Shown one piece after another: positions 28,230-38,068 of a DNA stretch of 41,390 bases (position 1 is its first letter; the number at the start of each line of letters is the position of its first letter). A model generated the notes under the pieces. It did no database searches and had not been told where the DNA came from. It saw only the letters and a list, made by a program, of their open reading frames with translations. The translations under genes and the position numbers were made by a program. This DNA comes from Nitrosomonadales bacterium (GTDB taxonomy: Bacteria; Pseudomonadota; Gammaproteobacteria; Burkholderiales; Gallionellaceae): contig CANJMS010000010.1 in NCBI GenBank assembly GCA_947475825.1, positions 1-41,390 of the forward strand, written 5' to 3'.

Positions 28230-29006
28230 ATGTCCATCATGCGCTTCGCTTCTCTTGGCAGCGGCAGTGAGGGCAACGGGCTCGTAGTGCAATCCGGCGC
28301 TACCTGCGTACTGATGGATTGTGGCTTCAAAGTATCGGACACCGTTGCACGTCTCGCACGCTTACAGTTATCTCCCGAAAATTTAAATGGCATCGTGGTC
28401 ACGCACGAACATGGTGACCATATTTCTGGAGTGGTTCGGCTAGCACGCCAATACGCAATCCCAGTGTGGCTGACGCATGGCACGCTGCGCGCGCAATTCA
28501 AAACGCTGGGCAGCCTGGCTTCCGTGACCGAGATTGATTCGCACAATGCCTTCAACATTCTCGATTTACAGATACAGCCTTACGCAGTGCCGCATGATGC
28601 CAATGAGCCTGTGCAATTTGTGTTCAGCGAAGGCAGCAAAAAATTAGGCGTGCTGACCGATACGGGTCGTTCCACCCCGCATATTGAAGCAACTTTAAGC
28701 GGTTGCGATGCGCTGGTTTTGGAATGCAACCACGATAGCGATTTACTGGCTGACAGCCATTATCCGTACAGCCTCAAGCAGCGCGTGGGGGGCAACTATG
28801 GTCATTTGAATAATGTCGATGCCGCCGCATTACTGGCTAGCTTAGACAACAGCCGCTTGCAACATATCGTAGCCGCGCATTTGAGCCGCACCAATAACAC
28901 CCCGCAATTAGCCAGACAAGCACTAAGCTCGGCGCTGAACTGTGCGGAAGACTGGGTAGCGGTGGCTACTCAGGATGAGGGGTTGGATTGGCGCGTGATT
29001 TTGTAG
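28230..29006 (+). CDS. MBL-fold metallo-hydrolase (YycJ/WalJ-like)
   Basis: FASLGSGSEGNGLVVQSG...VVTHEHGDHISGV...VLECNHDSDLL. Confidence 0.92.
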   Translation: MSIMRFASLGSGSEGNGLVVQSGATCVLMDCGFKVSDTVARLARLQLSPENLNGIVVTHEHGDHISGVVRLARQYAIPVWLTHGTLRAQFKTLGSLASVTEIDSHNAFNILDLQIQPYAVPHDANEPVQFVFSEGSKKLGVLTDTGRSTPHIEATLSGCDALVLECNHDSDLLADSHYPYSLKQRVGGNYGHLNNVDAAALLASLDNSRLQHIVAAHLSRTNNTPQLARQALSSALNCAEDWVAVATQDEGLDWRVIL

Positions 29007-29037
29007 GCAGTAAATTGCTAAAGGGTACATCGCGACG

Positions 29038-30264
29038 TTAAATTCCAGTGCGGTTAGACCTGATAATTGCCCATAAAAAAGCTGAGAACACTACAAATGC
29101 TGCAATCGGCTGATTGTAAATTAACGAAGCACTAAACGAACCCGCTAATATAAAACTGGCGACCAAACCGAACGCCAACATAGATGCCAAGCCTTGTGTT
29201 TTAAATGGCTCGAGGATGAGTTTGCGAATGAAGTAAATAATCGCAATTAAGAACGTCGTCGCCCAAACAATTCCCCCTTCAACAAGGGCTTGAATAAACT
29301 CCGAATGAAAATGTCGGTGATGAAACTGCTCACCTCCCAATCCCCCTCCCCCGTATTGTGGCAATAGATCGGGTCGCACCCCTGCACTCATACCCAGTAT
29401 TGGATTGTCCAAAAAGGCAGCGATGCCCAGTCGATACATTTCCAATCTTGCTCCCACTGCCGTTGTAAGGGCGATAGAGTTTGTTTTATCTACCTGCGAG
29501 AAATATTGAAGGGCCTCATTGTAAGCAAGCAATAATCGCTCTTGCCGTAAATATAAGAATGCTACGCCAATCACCATTAATCCTGCCAATAACACGAGTG
29601 AACGGGTTAAATTAAGTAAATGGCGAATTCGCCAAAAGCCAATTATTACTGTGATAATAAAAAATCCTATCCATTCGGTTCGTCTATCCGTTGTATACAA
29701 AACAACCCACGCAAACAAAGTAGCCGCAACAAACAAGAATCTTGATTGCCTGCTAATTTTATGGTCATCACTTGTTGCCGCAATTAAAAGCCAAGAGCCT
29801 GCAATTAAAACTAATTCCGCAAGTATGCCTTTGTTCATGGTAAAAGAAGCACCCTGGTGATACTGAGGGATGCCTTCGTTGAGCAATGCAAACATATCCC
29901 ACACACCAATCAATATCAGTCCCCAAGCCAATGCCTGTAACGCTTGATTTAATTTTGGCTTGCAGAAACTCATTGCTATAAAAACCAGTGGCCATGTGAT
30001 TAAATAAATATGCCAAATAGCATTTTCAACTGCCAGCCTTGGAGTATCCGCCCATAGCGTGGAGATTAGTTTAAAAATAAACACACTGGATACCGCCAAT
30101 GAAACAAATGTGTCTTGCCTCGTCCAGCCCCCTATGCCAGCAAATGTTTGAGCACGAGCTGTAGGAGAGGCCAGACAAAATATGCCCAGTATAGTGAACG
30201 CAAGCCACCCGGCATCAGTTGCTCCTCTAACCAACAGGAAGCACAGGAAATAAAGCGGAATCAA
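29038..30264 (-). CDS. O-antigen ligase/polymerase family membrane protein
   Basis: Polytopic; Wzy_C-like NPILGMSAGVRPDLLPQYG...HHRHFHSEFIQALVEGGIVW. Confidence 0.85.
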   Translation of the reverse strand: MIPLYFLCFLLVRGATDAGWLAFTILGIFCLASPTARAQTFAGIGGWTRQDTFVSLAVSSVFIFKLISTLWADTPRLAVENAIWHIYLITWPLVFIAMSFCKPKLNQALQALAWGLILIGVWDMFALLNEGIPQYHQGASFTMNKGILAELVLIAGSWLLIAATSDDHKISRQSRFLFVAATLFAWVVLYTTDRRTEWIGFFIITVIIGFWRIRHLLNLTRSLVLLAGLMVIGVAFLYLRQERLLLAYNEALQYFSQVDKTNSIALTTAVGARLEMYRLGIAAFLDNPILGMSAGVRPDLLPQYGGGGLGGEQFHHRHFHSEFIQALVEGGIVWATTFLIAIIYFIRKLILEPFKTQGLASMLAFGLVASFILAGSFSASLIYNQPIAAFVVFSAFLWAIIRSNRTGI

Positions 30265-30285
30265 GAATTTTATGATGATCGCTCC

Positions 30286-31944
30286 CTATTTTTGGGGATA
30301 AGCGGGGGATTGCAACGGGTCTAGATTTTTGTCATACCAAATGCTGTGAATGCCCAGTATATCTTGCAACAAATGATCCAAGTTCTCCAACGAAAATGGT
30401 GTGTTATAAAAACTTTGCGCGCTGCTTTTGGCGTTTTTGTTGTTCCATATAAATAAAGGAATGGTATAGCCTTGCTCACTTTCACTGCTGTGCGCAGCAA
30501 AGTTTTGGGTGTGCCCCACTTCTTGGCCGTGGTCAGAAAAATAAATTAACGTGGTCTCTCTTTGTTTGCGCTGTTCGTGGATTTGCGTTAAGACATCAGA
30601 CAAAAATACCGCGCCACAATAAGTGGCATTATCATAATCATTACGCGCTTGCCGAACCCAAGGTAGCTTGCCAGTTGCCTGCATCTCCAACATGACAGAA
30701 TCATCATCTATATTTGTATAGGGAGCAATACCCTCAGGACAGCGCAACGCGTAGTGAAAATGCTGTCCGAGTAGATGCAGAATAATGAGTTCTTTTTTAG
30801 GTGGTGTTGCCAACAATTGTTTTTTTAGTTCAGGCAATAAATCCATATCAGTTGCCGAGCTATCTCGCCAATTGCCATGATTAATAAATTTATAAACATC
30901 GGCACTCCTGCCCAAAGAAGAAACCCACCCATCATTTCCGGGTTGATTGGACAGCCAAGTAATATGGTAGCCCGCAGCTTTGGCCAGCATGATGATATCA
31001 GGAGAAGATTTCCAAGCATCTGGATTGGCTTTGGTGGCCGAGGTTAACGCCTGTTGTAGTGAGGATAGTGTAAACGCCTCAGAGGATTTGGCTTGAGCGA
31101 ACCAAACCGTTTCACCTGGTAATTTTTTTAATGTATTTTCCAGCGGCAATGTTGTTGGTCGGCTATAGCCGTATTGCCCCCAGTTATTTCGATTAGCGCT
31201 TTCTCCGATCACCAGCACTACTGTTTTTTCATTATTCTGACTTGTTAAATTCCACTTGCTTTGACTAAATTCTATCGCGCTCCGAATATCTTTCATCTGC
31301 CTCATTTCTTCTTGCGCTTCTGCATGTCTCATAAACACAACAAACCATCGCAAAAAAGGTTGGTGGCGCAACATCGTGGGGTTAAAGTGCAATGCAATAA
31401 TTAATACTACGAAAAAAACAAATACCTTACGGTTTATTTTTTTCATATCCATCCGCAACGTTTTTAAATATTTTTTATTAAATACCGCAATAATAAAAAA
31501 GCTTAAGGATGCGAAAATAACAGAACGAATAATCGTATAGCGCTGCTCTATTATGAAATTTTTTGCTTCATTGGGGTTGGTATTTGCAAGAGCTTCGGCA
31601 ATCACATTGGGTTGGGGGGTTGCTCCAAAAAACTGTCTCACAACGCCTTGTGACGCAAGATCAACAATAAATACAACAAAAAAAACTGCCCAGCATAAGT
31701 AGTGGGGATATTTCTTACTTGTCTTGTGGTCAACAAATATAAAAAATGTCCCCAGCAAGATAAACCACACGAATGATTTTAAGCCATCAAGCGGACGTAG
31801 CAATCCAAGGATGGTGGCAAATCCAAGTATAACTACAGCTAAAAACACAAAGGCTAGCCATGGTTTATGGAAAAAATCTTTATTGAGTAACTCAGACCCG
31901 GCTTCCCGTTTCAACATTGAACGAATACGTTGCACCAGATTCAT
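30286..31944 (-). CDS. Phosphoethanolamine transferase (EptA/sulfatase family)
   Basis: N-terminal TM segments, then VVLVIGESANRNNWGQYGYSRPTTLPL, YFSDHGQEVGH and HSSESEQGYTIPLFIW. Confidence 0.92.
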   Translation of the reverse strand: MNLVQRIRSMLKREAGSELLNKDFFHKPWLAFVFLAVVILGFATILGLLRPLDGLKSFVWFILLGTFFIFVDHKTSKKYPHYLCWAVFFVVFIVDLASQGVVRQFFGATPQPNVIAEALANTNPNEAKNFIIEQRYTIIRSVIFASLSFFIIAVFNKKYLKTLRMDMKKINRKVFVFFVVLIIALHFNPTMLRHQPFLRWFVVFMRHAEAQEEMRQMKDIRSAIEFSQSKWNLTSQNNEKTVVLVIGESANRNNWGQYGYSRPTTLPLENTLKKLPGETVWFAQAKSSEAFTLSSLQQALTSATKANPDAWKSSPDIIMLAKAAGYHITWLSNQPGNDGWVSSLGRSADVYKFINHGNWRDSSATDMDLLPELKKQLLATPPKKELIILHLLGQHFHYALRCPEGIAPYTNIDDDSVMLEMQATGKLPWVRQARNDYDNATYCGAVFLSDVLTQIHEQRKQRETTLIYFSDHGQEVGHTQNFAAHSSESEQGYTIPLFIWNNKNAKSSAQSFYNTPFSLENLDHLLQDILGIHSIWYDKNLDPLQSPAYPQK

Positions 31945-31960
31945 ATATTTCACATTGCCC

Positions 31961-32713
31961 TTACTCACACCAATGCGCGGCGATCCACGGTGCATTACGC
32001 ATATATCGCCAGCGACGGTTGCGGTTGCCACTGAGCGCGTCAGGTGGATTGACTTCACCATGAAAAATTAAAATACGAGCCTTATCTGGAATAAATGGGG
32101 CACGCCAATAGTTGCTAGGCCACGCTGGGATGCAATGATATTTGTAGCTTTTGCACCATTCAGCGGGCCAGTATTGCAAGCGTCCCTGGCGATGTAACAC
32201 ATCGGATAAATAAGCTTGCTCATTGCGAAAATTTTTGCGTACTGATTCTTGTGTAGCTAAAAATTCACTCAATACATCCGCATGTGCGCCAATTTTGAAA
32301 CGATATACCGAGGAATTGCCAGTCACTCGCCAAGGCCGTTTCCAATCGTGGATAATGAGAAATTCGCCGGGGTATTCAAAGAAGCAATCGATGCTGTCAG
32401 TGATGACCACATCAAGGTCTAAAAAAAGTGCAGTCCCGTGCAAGCCATTTAAATAAGCGGTAAATGTAGTCAGTTTTTTCCAGCCACGCTCAGGCAAACC
32501 ATCCGGTAAATTCAACGGGGGAATGGGAAAACATTCAACTTCAGAGCGAATGCCTTCTGTGCGATCAGTTAAACAAACAAATTGAAAGTCTCCCTGCAAA
32601 TGCCTACGCACCATGGCATACAGGCGATTCACATATTCTGGCCCATACTTTGCACCCCATTTCATACACAGAATAACGCGGTGGTCTGATGCGTTGGGTG
32701 TCGTTGTGCTCAT
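31961..32713 (-). CDS. Glycosyltransferase
   Basis: VILCMKWGAKYGPEYVNRLYAMVRRHL...LDLDVVITDSID (DxD) ... GNSSVYRFKIG. Confidence 0.75.
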   Translation of the reverse strand: MSTTTPNASDHRVILCMKWGAKYGPEYVNRLYAMVRRHLQGDFQFVCLTDRTEGIRSEVECFPIPPLNLPDGLPERGWKKLTTFTAYLNGLHGTALFLDLDVVITDSIDCFFEYPGEFLIIHDWKRPWRVTGNSSVYRFKIGAHADVLSEFLATQESVRKNFRNEQAYLSDVLHRQGRLQYWPAEWCKSYKYHCIPAWPSNYWRAPFIPDKARILIFHGEVNPPDALSGNRNRRWRYMRNAPWIAAHWCE

Positions 32714-32860
32714 TACAGTTTCTGCTGATATAAATAAAGGTGAGCATTATAGCGAATTGCATCTGGCGCGATATGAGCCAGATGATTATGCAGGGTTCTT
32801 ATTTGCTGAGTCATGCGATAATCCGTGCGCGGCATATGCCGCTTTGTGAGGGGAAATGTA

Positions 32861-33154
32861 ATGAAAAAATTATTGCTCGGTTTGTGCGCATATTTAATTC
32901 TTACGAGTGCCGCACTGGCAGCGGTTAATCTGAATACTGCGACCAAGGAAGAGTTAGACGGAGTCAATGGAATCGGGCCGGTCAAGGCGCAGGCAATTCT
33001 TGACCATCGTAAAAAGAACGGTCCATTTAAATCCGTAAATGACTTGCAAAATGTAAAGGGCTTCGGAGATAAATCAGTGGATAAAGTTCGCTCGGAATTG
33101 ACAGTAGGGTCGTCAAAATCAGAAGTCAAAGCTGACACAAAAGCCACGCACTAA
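32861..33154 (+). CDS. ComEA-like helix-hairpin-helix protein
   Basis: Signal peptide MKKLLLGLCAYLILTSAALA, then AVNLNTATKEELDGVNGIGPVKAQAIL. Confidence 0.92.
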   Translation: MKKLLLGLCAYLILTSAALAAVNLNTATKEELDGVNGIGPVKAQAILDHRKKNGPFKSVNDLQNVKGFGDKSVDKVRSELTVGSSKSEVKADTKATH

Positions 33155-33172
33155 TTATTGCAGTATGAATTC

Positions 33173-33205
33173 ATCCCGCCCTGCGTGAACTTGGCGGGAT
33201 TTTTA
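33173..33205 (+). terminator. Rho-independent terminator after comEA-like gene
   Basis: atcccgcc...ggcgggat stem followed by ttttatt. Confidence 0.75.
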
Positions 33206-33272
33206 TTTCCGTGATTCGGCAGTGGTAAGATAGCGACTCTGATTGTCTCGCATAAATGTTAGGAATAATCTG

Positions 33273-34160
33273 ATGTACCCAACGCTGGAAAATTTCGTCG
33301 GCAATACGCCGCTGGTGCAACTCAAGCGCATTCCTGGCGCGACTAACAATGTGATATTAGCTAAACTGGAGGGCAATAATCCCGCTGGCTCGGTTAAAGA
33401 TCGCCCTGCATTAAGTATGATTACACGCGCAGAAGCGCGTGGCGAAATTAAACCAGGCGATACTTTGATTGAAGCGACCAGCGGCAATACTGGGATCGCG
33501 CTGGCGATGGCCGCCGCCATGCGCGGCTACAAAATGATGTTGGTAATGCCGGAAAATCAAAGCGTGGAACGACGACAAAGTATGCGTGCGTTCGGTGCGG
33601 AATTGGTGTTGACAGACAAAGCTGGCAGCATGGAGTTGGCGCGTGATACAGCGGAGAAGCTGAGAGATGCGGGGCGTGGCGTGATTTTAGATCAATTCGC
33701 TAACCCTGATAATCCACTGTCGCATTATGAGGGTACTGCACCCGAGATCTGGCGTGATACACAAGGTCGTATCACACATTTCATTAGTTGCATGGGTACG
33801 ACCGGCACCATTATGGGTTGTGCGCGTTACTTCAAGGAAAAAAATCCAGCCATTCAAATTATCGGCGCGCAACCGGATGAGGGTTCACAGATTCCAGGCA
33901 TACGCAAATGGCCAACCGCATATTTACCCAAAATTTATGAGCCGCGCAGGGTAGATTCTTTAGAGAACGTGGGGCAGGCAGTGGCAGAAGAAATGACACG
34001 GCGCTTGGCGCGCGAGGAAGGAATTTTTTGCGGCATCTCATCCGGTGGCGCACTGGCGGTTACCCTCAAAATATCAGCGCAAGTTGAAAATGCGACACTG
34101 GTATTTATCGTGTGTGATCGCGGAGATCGGTATTTGTCTACGGGTATTTTCCCGGCATGA
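33273..34160 (+). CDS. cysM: Cysteine synthase B
   Basis: NTPLVQLKRIPG, NPAGSVKDRPALSMI, EATSGNTGIALAMAAAMRGYKM; CysM-type. Confidence 0.95.
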   Translation: MYPTLENFVGNTPLVQLKRIPGATNNVILAKLEGNNPAGSVKDRPALSMITRAEARGEIKPGDTLIEATSGNTGIALAMAAAMRGYKMMLVMPENQSVERRQSMRAFGAELVLTDKAGSMELARDTAEKLRDAGRGVILDQFANPDNPLSHYEGTAPEIWRDTQGRITHFISCMGTTGTIMGCARYFKEKNPAIQIIGAQPDEGSQIPGIRKWPTAYLPKIYEPRRVDSLENVGQAVAEEMTRRLAREEGIFCGISSGGALAVTLKISAQVENATLVFIVCDRGDRYLSTGIFPA

Positions 34161-34182
34161 TTCTTAACATCATGCCTCATGA

Positions 34183-35139
34183 TTAGAATCGGCGAGATAA
34201 TCCGATATGAAATACCAAATTGCTGGTCAACTGTTCACCATTCACACTTTGATAAAAAGGAATTTGTGCCAAGCCATACAACTGCGTGTCATGGGTGATC
34301 GCATAACTTAACCCCGTGGTGGCGCTGAAAATTCTTCCGCCGCTACTGGCTGCTCCGCTTGGCAATACTGTGGCGGCCGCGCCAGTATCTGCACTATTCC
34401 GTTGGGCACTGACCTGAAATATGCCACTAAATTTTTTGTTTATTAAATAGCGCGAACCCACATCGAGATTAATTTGATTACCGGGTTTAAAATTTGGCAG
34501 AGCATTAATTGACTTTTGTAACGATGCCTGTGCGAAGTGACTCCATGATGTGCCAGGTGTAGGTAGTTGCCAAAAAACGCCCAAAATTAAATCCGTGCTG
34601 CCATTACCTAGCTGTAGTCTGATCTCGTCGGGTACAGTACCGGCAACGAATTGCACATTCCTGCTGCCTGTATTCAGCTTCAATCCAAACTTCACACCCA
34701 CACTTGAATTTGACTCTTCATGCAATGCACAGCGATAACGTCCAATAACATTAATATCGCCCAGCGCGCTGGCTTTGAATTTTTCAACTTCTCCCGTTAA
34801 ACCGCCGACACCCCCTACGCTATGGCTGCGGTTGCGCATTACATAAGGCAAATACATTGATACCCCCCATTGCTCATCAGTTGCATAATCTATCGTCGCC
34901 GCTAAAATTCTATTGGTGGTGTGAATATTTTCAACTTCATCTTTCGTAGTATCAGCCGCAATACGTTTGCTGCCAGCGCGAAGTGTGTCAGCTTTCATAT
35001 AGGAATAACGCACATCGATTCCCCAACCATGCTGGCTAGTATTCAACTCATCCCAAGTATTATTCAGAGAGCAGGATACTGAGCCACAGCTTGTGTATGT
35101 AGCAGTTGATGTATTAGACCAGTAACGAGCAGGCCGCAC
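34183..35139 (-). CDS. Outer-membrane beta-barrel protein, 5' end apparently missing
   Basis: Beta-barrel-like repeats ending in aromatic VFHIGLSRRF; no signal peptide or convincing ATG. Confidence 0.6.
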   Translation of the reverse strand: MRPARYWSNTSTATYTSCGSVSCSLNNTWDELNTSQHGWGIDVRYSYMKADTLRAGSKRIAADTTKDEVENIHTTNRILAATIDYATDEQWGVSMYLPYVMRNRSHSVGGVGGLTGEVEKFKASALGDINVIGRYRCALHEESNSSVGVKFGLKLNTGSRNVQFVAGTVPDEIRLQLGNGSTDLILGVFWQLPTPGTSWSHFAQASLQKSINALPNFKPGNQINLDVGSRYLINKKFSGIFQVSAQRNSADTGAAATVLPSGAASSGGRIFSATTGLSYAITHDTQLYGLAQIPFYQSVNGEQLTSNLVFHIGLSRRF

Positions 35140-35351
35140 AGGCTCACGCCCCTGAATGAATTTATTTTAAACATCAACATCGTTTGGTTTGTCATTTGTC
35201 AGTTTGTTAAGAATTATAATTTATAAGTGGATAGACAGAGCCAGAACTTCCTTTATGATTGCCTTCTAGCTTGTAACGGACGATTGTAAGAGAAATTTAA
35301 ATTATTGCAAAACTTAACTGAGTGTTGAATGTATGAAACGTTTTTTCTGAT

Positions 35352-36074
35352 ATGCAATATGCTGACGATATGAAATTTTCAAGTAATTGCCGCCTATGCC
35401 CACGGTTGGCAAATTTTTTGGAGGAAGTGCGCGCAGCGCAGCCGGATTATTATGCACGGCCAGTGCCCTCGTTTGGGAGTGAGAATGCCCGTTTTCTGAT
35501 TGTCGGTTTGGCACCCGGTATGCATGGTGCAAATCGAACAGGACGACCATTCACAGGTGATTTTGCAGGAAATTTACTATATTCCACATTACATAAATTT
35601 GGTTTTTCCAGCAGCTCGGAACCGTTGGATGTGGAGAACAACCCAAACCCACAGTTAACTTTGCGTAATTGTCGCATTACCAATGCTGTGCGATGCTTGC
35701 CACCACAGAATAAACCTGAACCATCTGAAGTAAAGCAGTGTAACGTCTATCTGAAAGATGAGTTGCGCGAATTACCTCATGGCGCGGCAGTGCTGGCACT
35801 GGGGACTGTGGCACATACGGCTGTTTTGCGTGCGCTGGATTTGCGTACCCCTAGATTACGTGACCAAGAATTGAGTGACAAGGGATTAAGTGACAAGAAT
35901 TTTAAATTTTCTCATGGCGCGCACCATATCTTACCCAATGAATTGCGTTTATATGACAGCTACCATTGCAGTCGTTACAACACGCAAACTAAACGTTTGA
36001 ATGAGGCGATGTTCCATGCCGTTTTCCGTGACATTTGCACATATTTGAATGATGTGAATCGCGTGGATAAATAA
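35352..36074 (+). CDS. Family 5 uracil-DNA glycosylase (UdgB-like)
   Basis: NCRLCPRLANF, IVGLAPGMHGANRTGRPFTGD, ALGTVAHTAV, YHCSRYNTQTKRL. Confidence 0.92.
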   Translation: MQYADDMKFSSNCRLCPRLANFLEEVRAAQPDYYARPVPSFGSENARFLIVGLAPGMHGANRTGRPFTGDFAGNLLYSTLHKFGFSSSSEPLDVENNPNPQLTLRNCRITNAVRCLPPQNKPEPSEVKQCNVYLKDELRELPHGAAVLALGTVAHTAVLRALDLRTPRLRDQELSDKGLSDKNFKFSHGAHHILPNELRLYDSYHCSRYNTQTKRLNEAMFHAVFRDICTYLNDVNRVDK

Positions 36075-36079
36075 AGCCC

Positions 36080-38065
36080 ATGACTACGCCGCCCGCTCAA
36101 CAACCCGATACGCCACCCATGTTTGACCCTAAAGCATTGGTAGCCAGTCTGCCCTTACTGCCTGGCGTATATCGCATGCTGGATAAACGCGGACAGGTTT
36201 TGTATGTGGGCAAGGCCGGGCAGTTAAAAAAGCGCGTGGCTTCGTATTTCCAAAAAATCAATATTTCACCGCGCATACGCTTGATGGTTTCGCATATTGC
36301 AAACATTGAAATTACTGTCACAGACACCGAGGCCGAGGCTTTATTGCTGGAAAATAATTTAATAAAATCACTCAAACCGCGTTACAACATTTTATTTCGT
36401 GACGATAAATCTTATCCTTATATTCTTTTGACAGGGCATCAATTCCCCCGTCTTGCCTACTATCGCGGGGCAACGGACAAACACAATCAATACTTTGGCC
36501 CTTACCCTAATTCGCACGCTGCCAAGGAAAGCATACAGTTGCTGCAAAAGATTTTTCGCATTCGCACGTGCGAGGACGGCATGTTTGCCAATCGCACACG
36601 CCCTTGTTTGCTGCATCAAATTCATCGCTGCACCGCGCCCTGCGTCGGGCTGATTACTGCGGCGCAATATTCAATTGATACACACAACGCTAGTATGCTG
36701 TTGCAAGGTAAGCAGAGTGAAGTGGAAGCTGGCCTGAGAGCAGCAATGGATGAAGCCGCCGAACAACAGCGCTACGAGCTGGCGGCAGCGATACGCGATC
36801 AATTGCAGGCCTTACACACTGTGCAGCAAAAGCAATTTATGGAAAGTGGCCGCGCCACCGACGCAGATATTATTGCCGTGGCAGAATTACAGGGCACGCT
36901 ATGTGTAAACTTGGCGATGGTAAGAGGCGGACGACACTTGGGCGATAAAAGTTTTTTCCCGCAGAATGTTGCAGGCCAGAATATGGCTGGTCAAAACATA
37001 GTTAGCCGAAATATCAAAAACATCAATGTTGATATGCAGAACGATGATCATCCGGTCGCTGAAACTCAACTGATCAGCGAAGTTTTAGAAGCCTTTTTGA
37101 CGCAGCATTATTTGAATAGTAGCGTGCCGCCGCTCATACTAATCAGTGAAAAAATTGCCTCCCCTGCACTGGAAGCATTGCTCAGCGCACAGGCTGGACA
37201 CGTTGTTTCAATCAAGCAACCCATATCTGGTGAGCGTAAACAATGGCTGGAGATGGCATTGAAAAACGCTATGTTAGCCTTGCAGCAGCGTGTTGGGCAA
37301 CAAACAGGGCAGTTAGCCAGACTGGAAAATTTGCGCGATCTGCTCGGGTTGCCAGAGTTGTCGCGGATAGAATGCTTCGACATCAGCCACACCATGGGTG
37401 AAGCAACCATCGCTTCGTGTGTGGTGTACGAAAATTTGACTATGCGAAACTCAGAATATCGACGCTATAACATTACTGGAATAACAGGTGGGGATGATTA
37501 TGCCGCGATGCGGCAAGCGCTGTTGCGACGCTATCAAAAATTGCTGGACGAAAAATTTAAAACCCAGAAACCAAAAGCCGATAAATTACAAAATAGGGAA
37601 TTAAAAGTTGAGACTGGCAAGCACCCAGATTTAATTTTAATCGATGGTGGCGCAGGACAGTTAGCCATTGCCCGAGATGTCATGCAGCAACTTGGCCTAA
37701 CGGATATTCCAATAGTGGGCGTGGCCAAGGGCGTAACGCGTAAAGCTGGTATGGAGCAATTGTTTCTGCCGCAACACGAAAAGCCGTTACAATTGTCACC
37801 TGACAATCCTGCACTACATTTAATCCAGCAAGTGCGTGATGAAGCGCACCGATTTGCCCTCAGTGGTCACAGAGCCAAGCGCGGCAAGACGCGCACAGCT
37901 TCCATGTTGGAGGAAATCAGCGGGGTGGGAGAGCGGCGAAGGCGCAATTTGCTGGCGCGTTTCGGGGGGCTGCAAGGTGTTCGTCAGGCAAGCGTAAGCG
38001 AACTGGCGCAAGTAGAAGGCATAAGCCTGGCACTAGCAGAAAAAATCTATCAACAATTGCATTGA
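36080..38065 (+). CDS. uvrC: Excinuclease ABC subunit C
   Basis: GIY-YIG domain LPGVYRMLDKRGQVLYVGKAGQLKKRVASYF; ECFDISHTMGEATIASCVVYEN; C-terminal HhH. Confidence 0.98.
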   Translation: MTTPPAQQPDTPPMFDPKALVASLPLLPGVYRMLDKRGQVLYVGKAGQLKKRVASYFQKINISPRIRLMVSHIANIEITVTDTEAEALLLENNLIKSLKPRYNILFRDDKSYPYILLTGHQFPRLAYYRGATDKHNQYFGPYPNSHAAKESIQLLQKIFRIRTCEDGMFANRTRPCLLHQIHRCTAPCVGLITAAQYSIDTHNASMLLQGKQSEVEAGLRAAMDEAAEQQRYELAAAIRDQLQALHTVQQKQFMESGRATDADIIAVAELQGTLCVNLAMVRGGRHLGDKSFFPQNVAGQNMAGQNIVSRNIKNINVDMQNDDHPVAETQLISEVLEAFLTQHYLNSSVPPLILISEKIASPALEALLSAQAGHVVSIKQPISGERKQWLEMALKNAMLALQQRVGQQTGQLARLENLRDLLGLPELSRIECFDISHTMGEATIASCVVYENLTMRNSEYRRYNITGITGGDDYAAMRQALLRRYQKLLDEKFKTQKPKADKLQNRELKVETGKHPDLILIDGGAGQLAIARDVMQQLGLTDIPIVGVAKGVTRKAGMEQLFLPQHEKPLQLSPDNPALHLIQQVRDEAHRFALSGHRAKRGKTRTASMLEEISGVGERRRRNLLARFGGLQGVRQASVSELAQVEGISLALAEKIYQQLH

Positions 38066-38068
38066 AAT

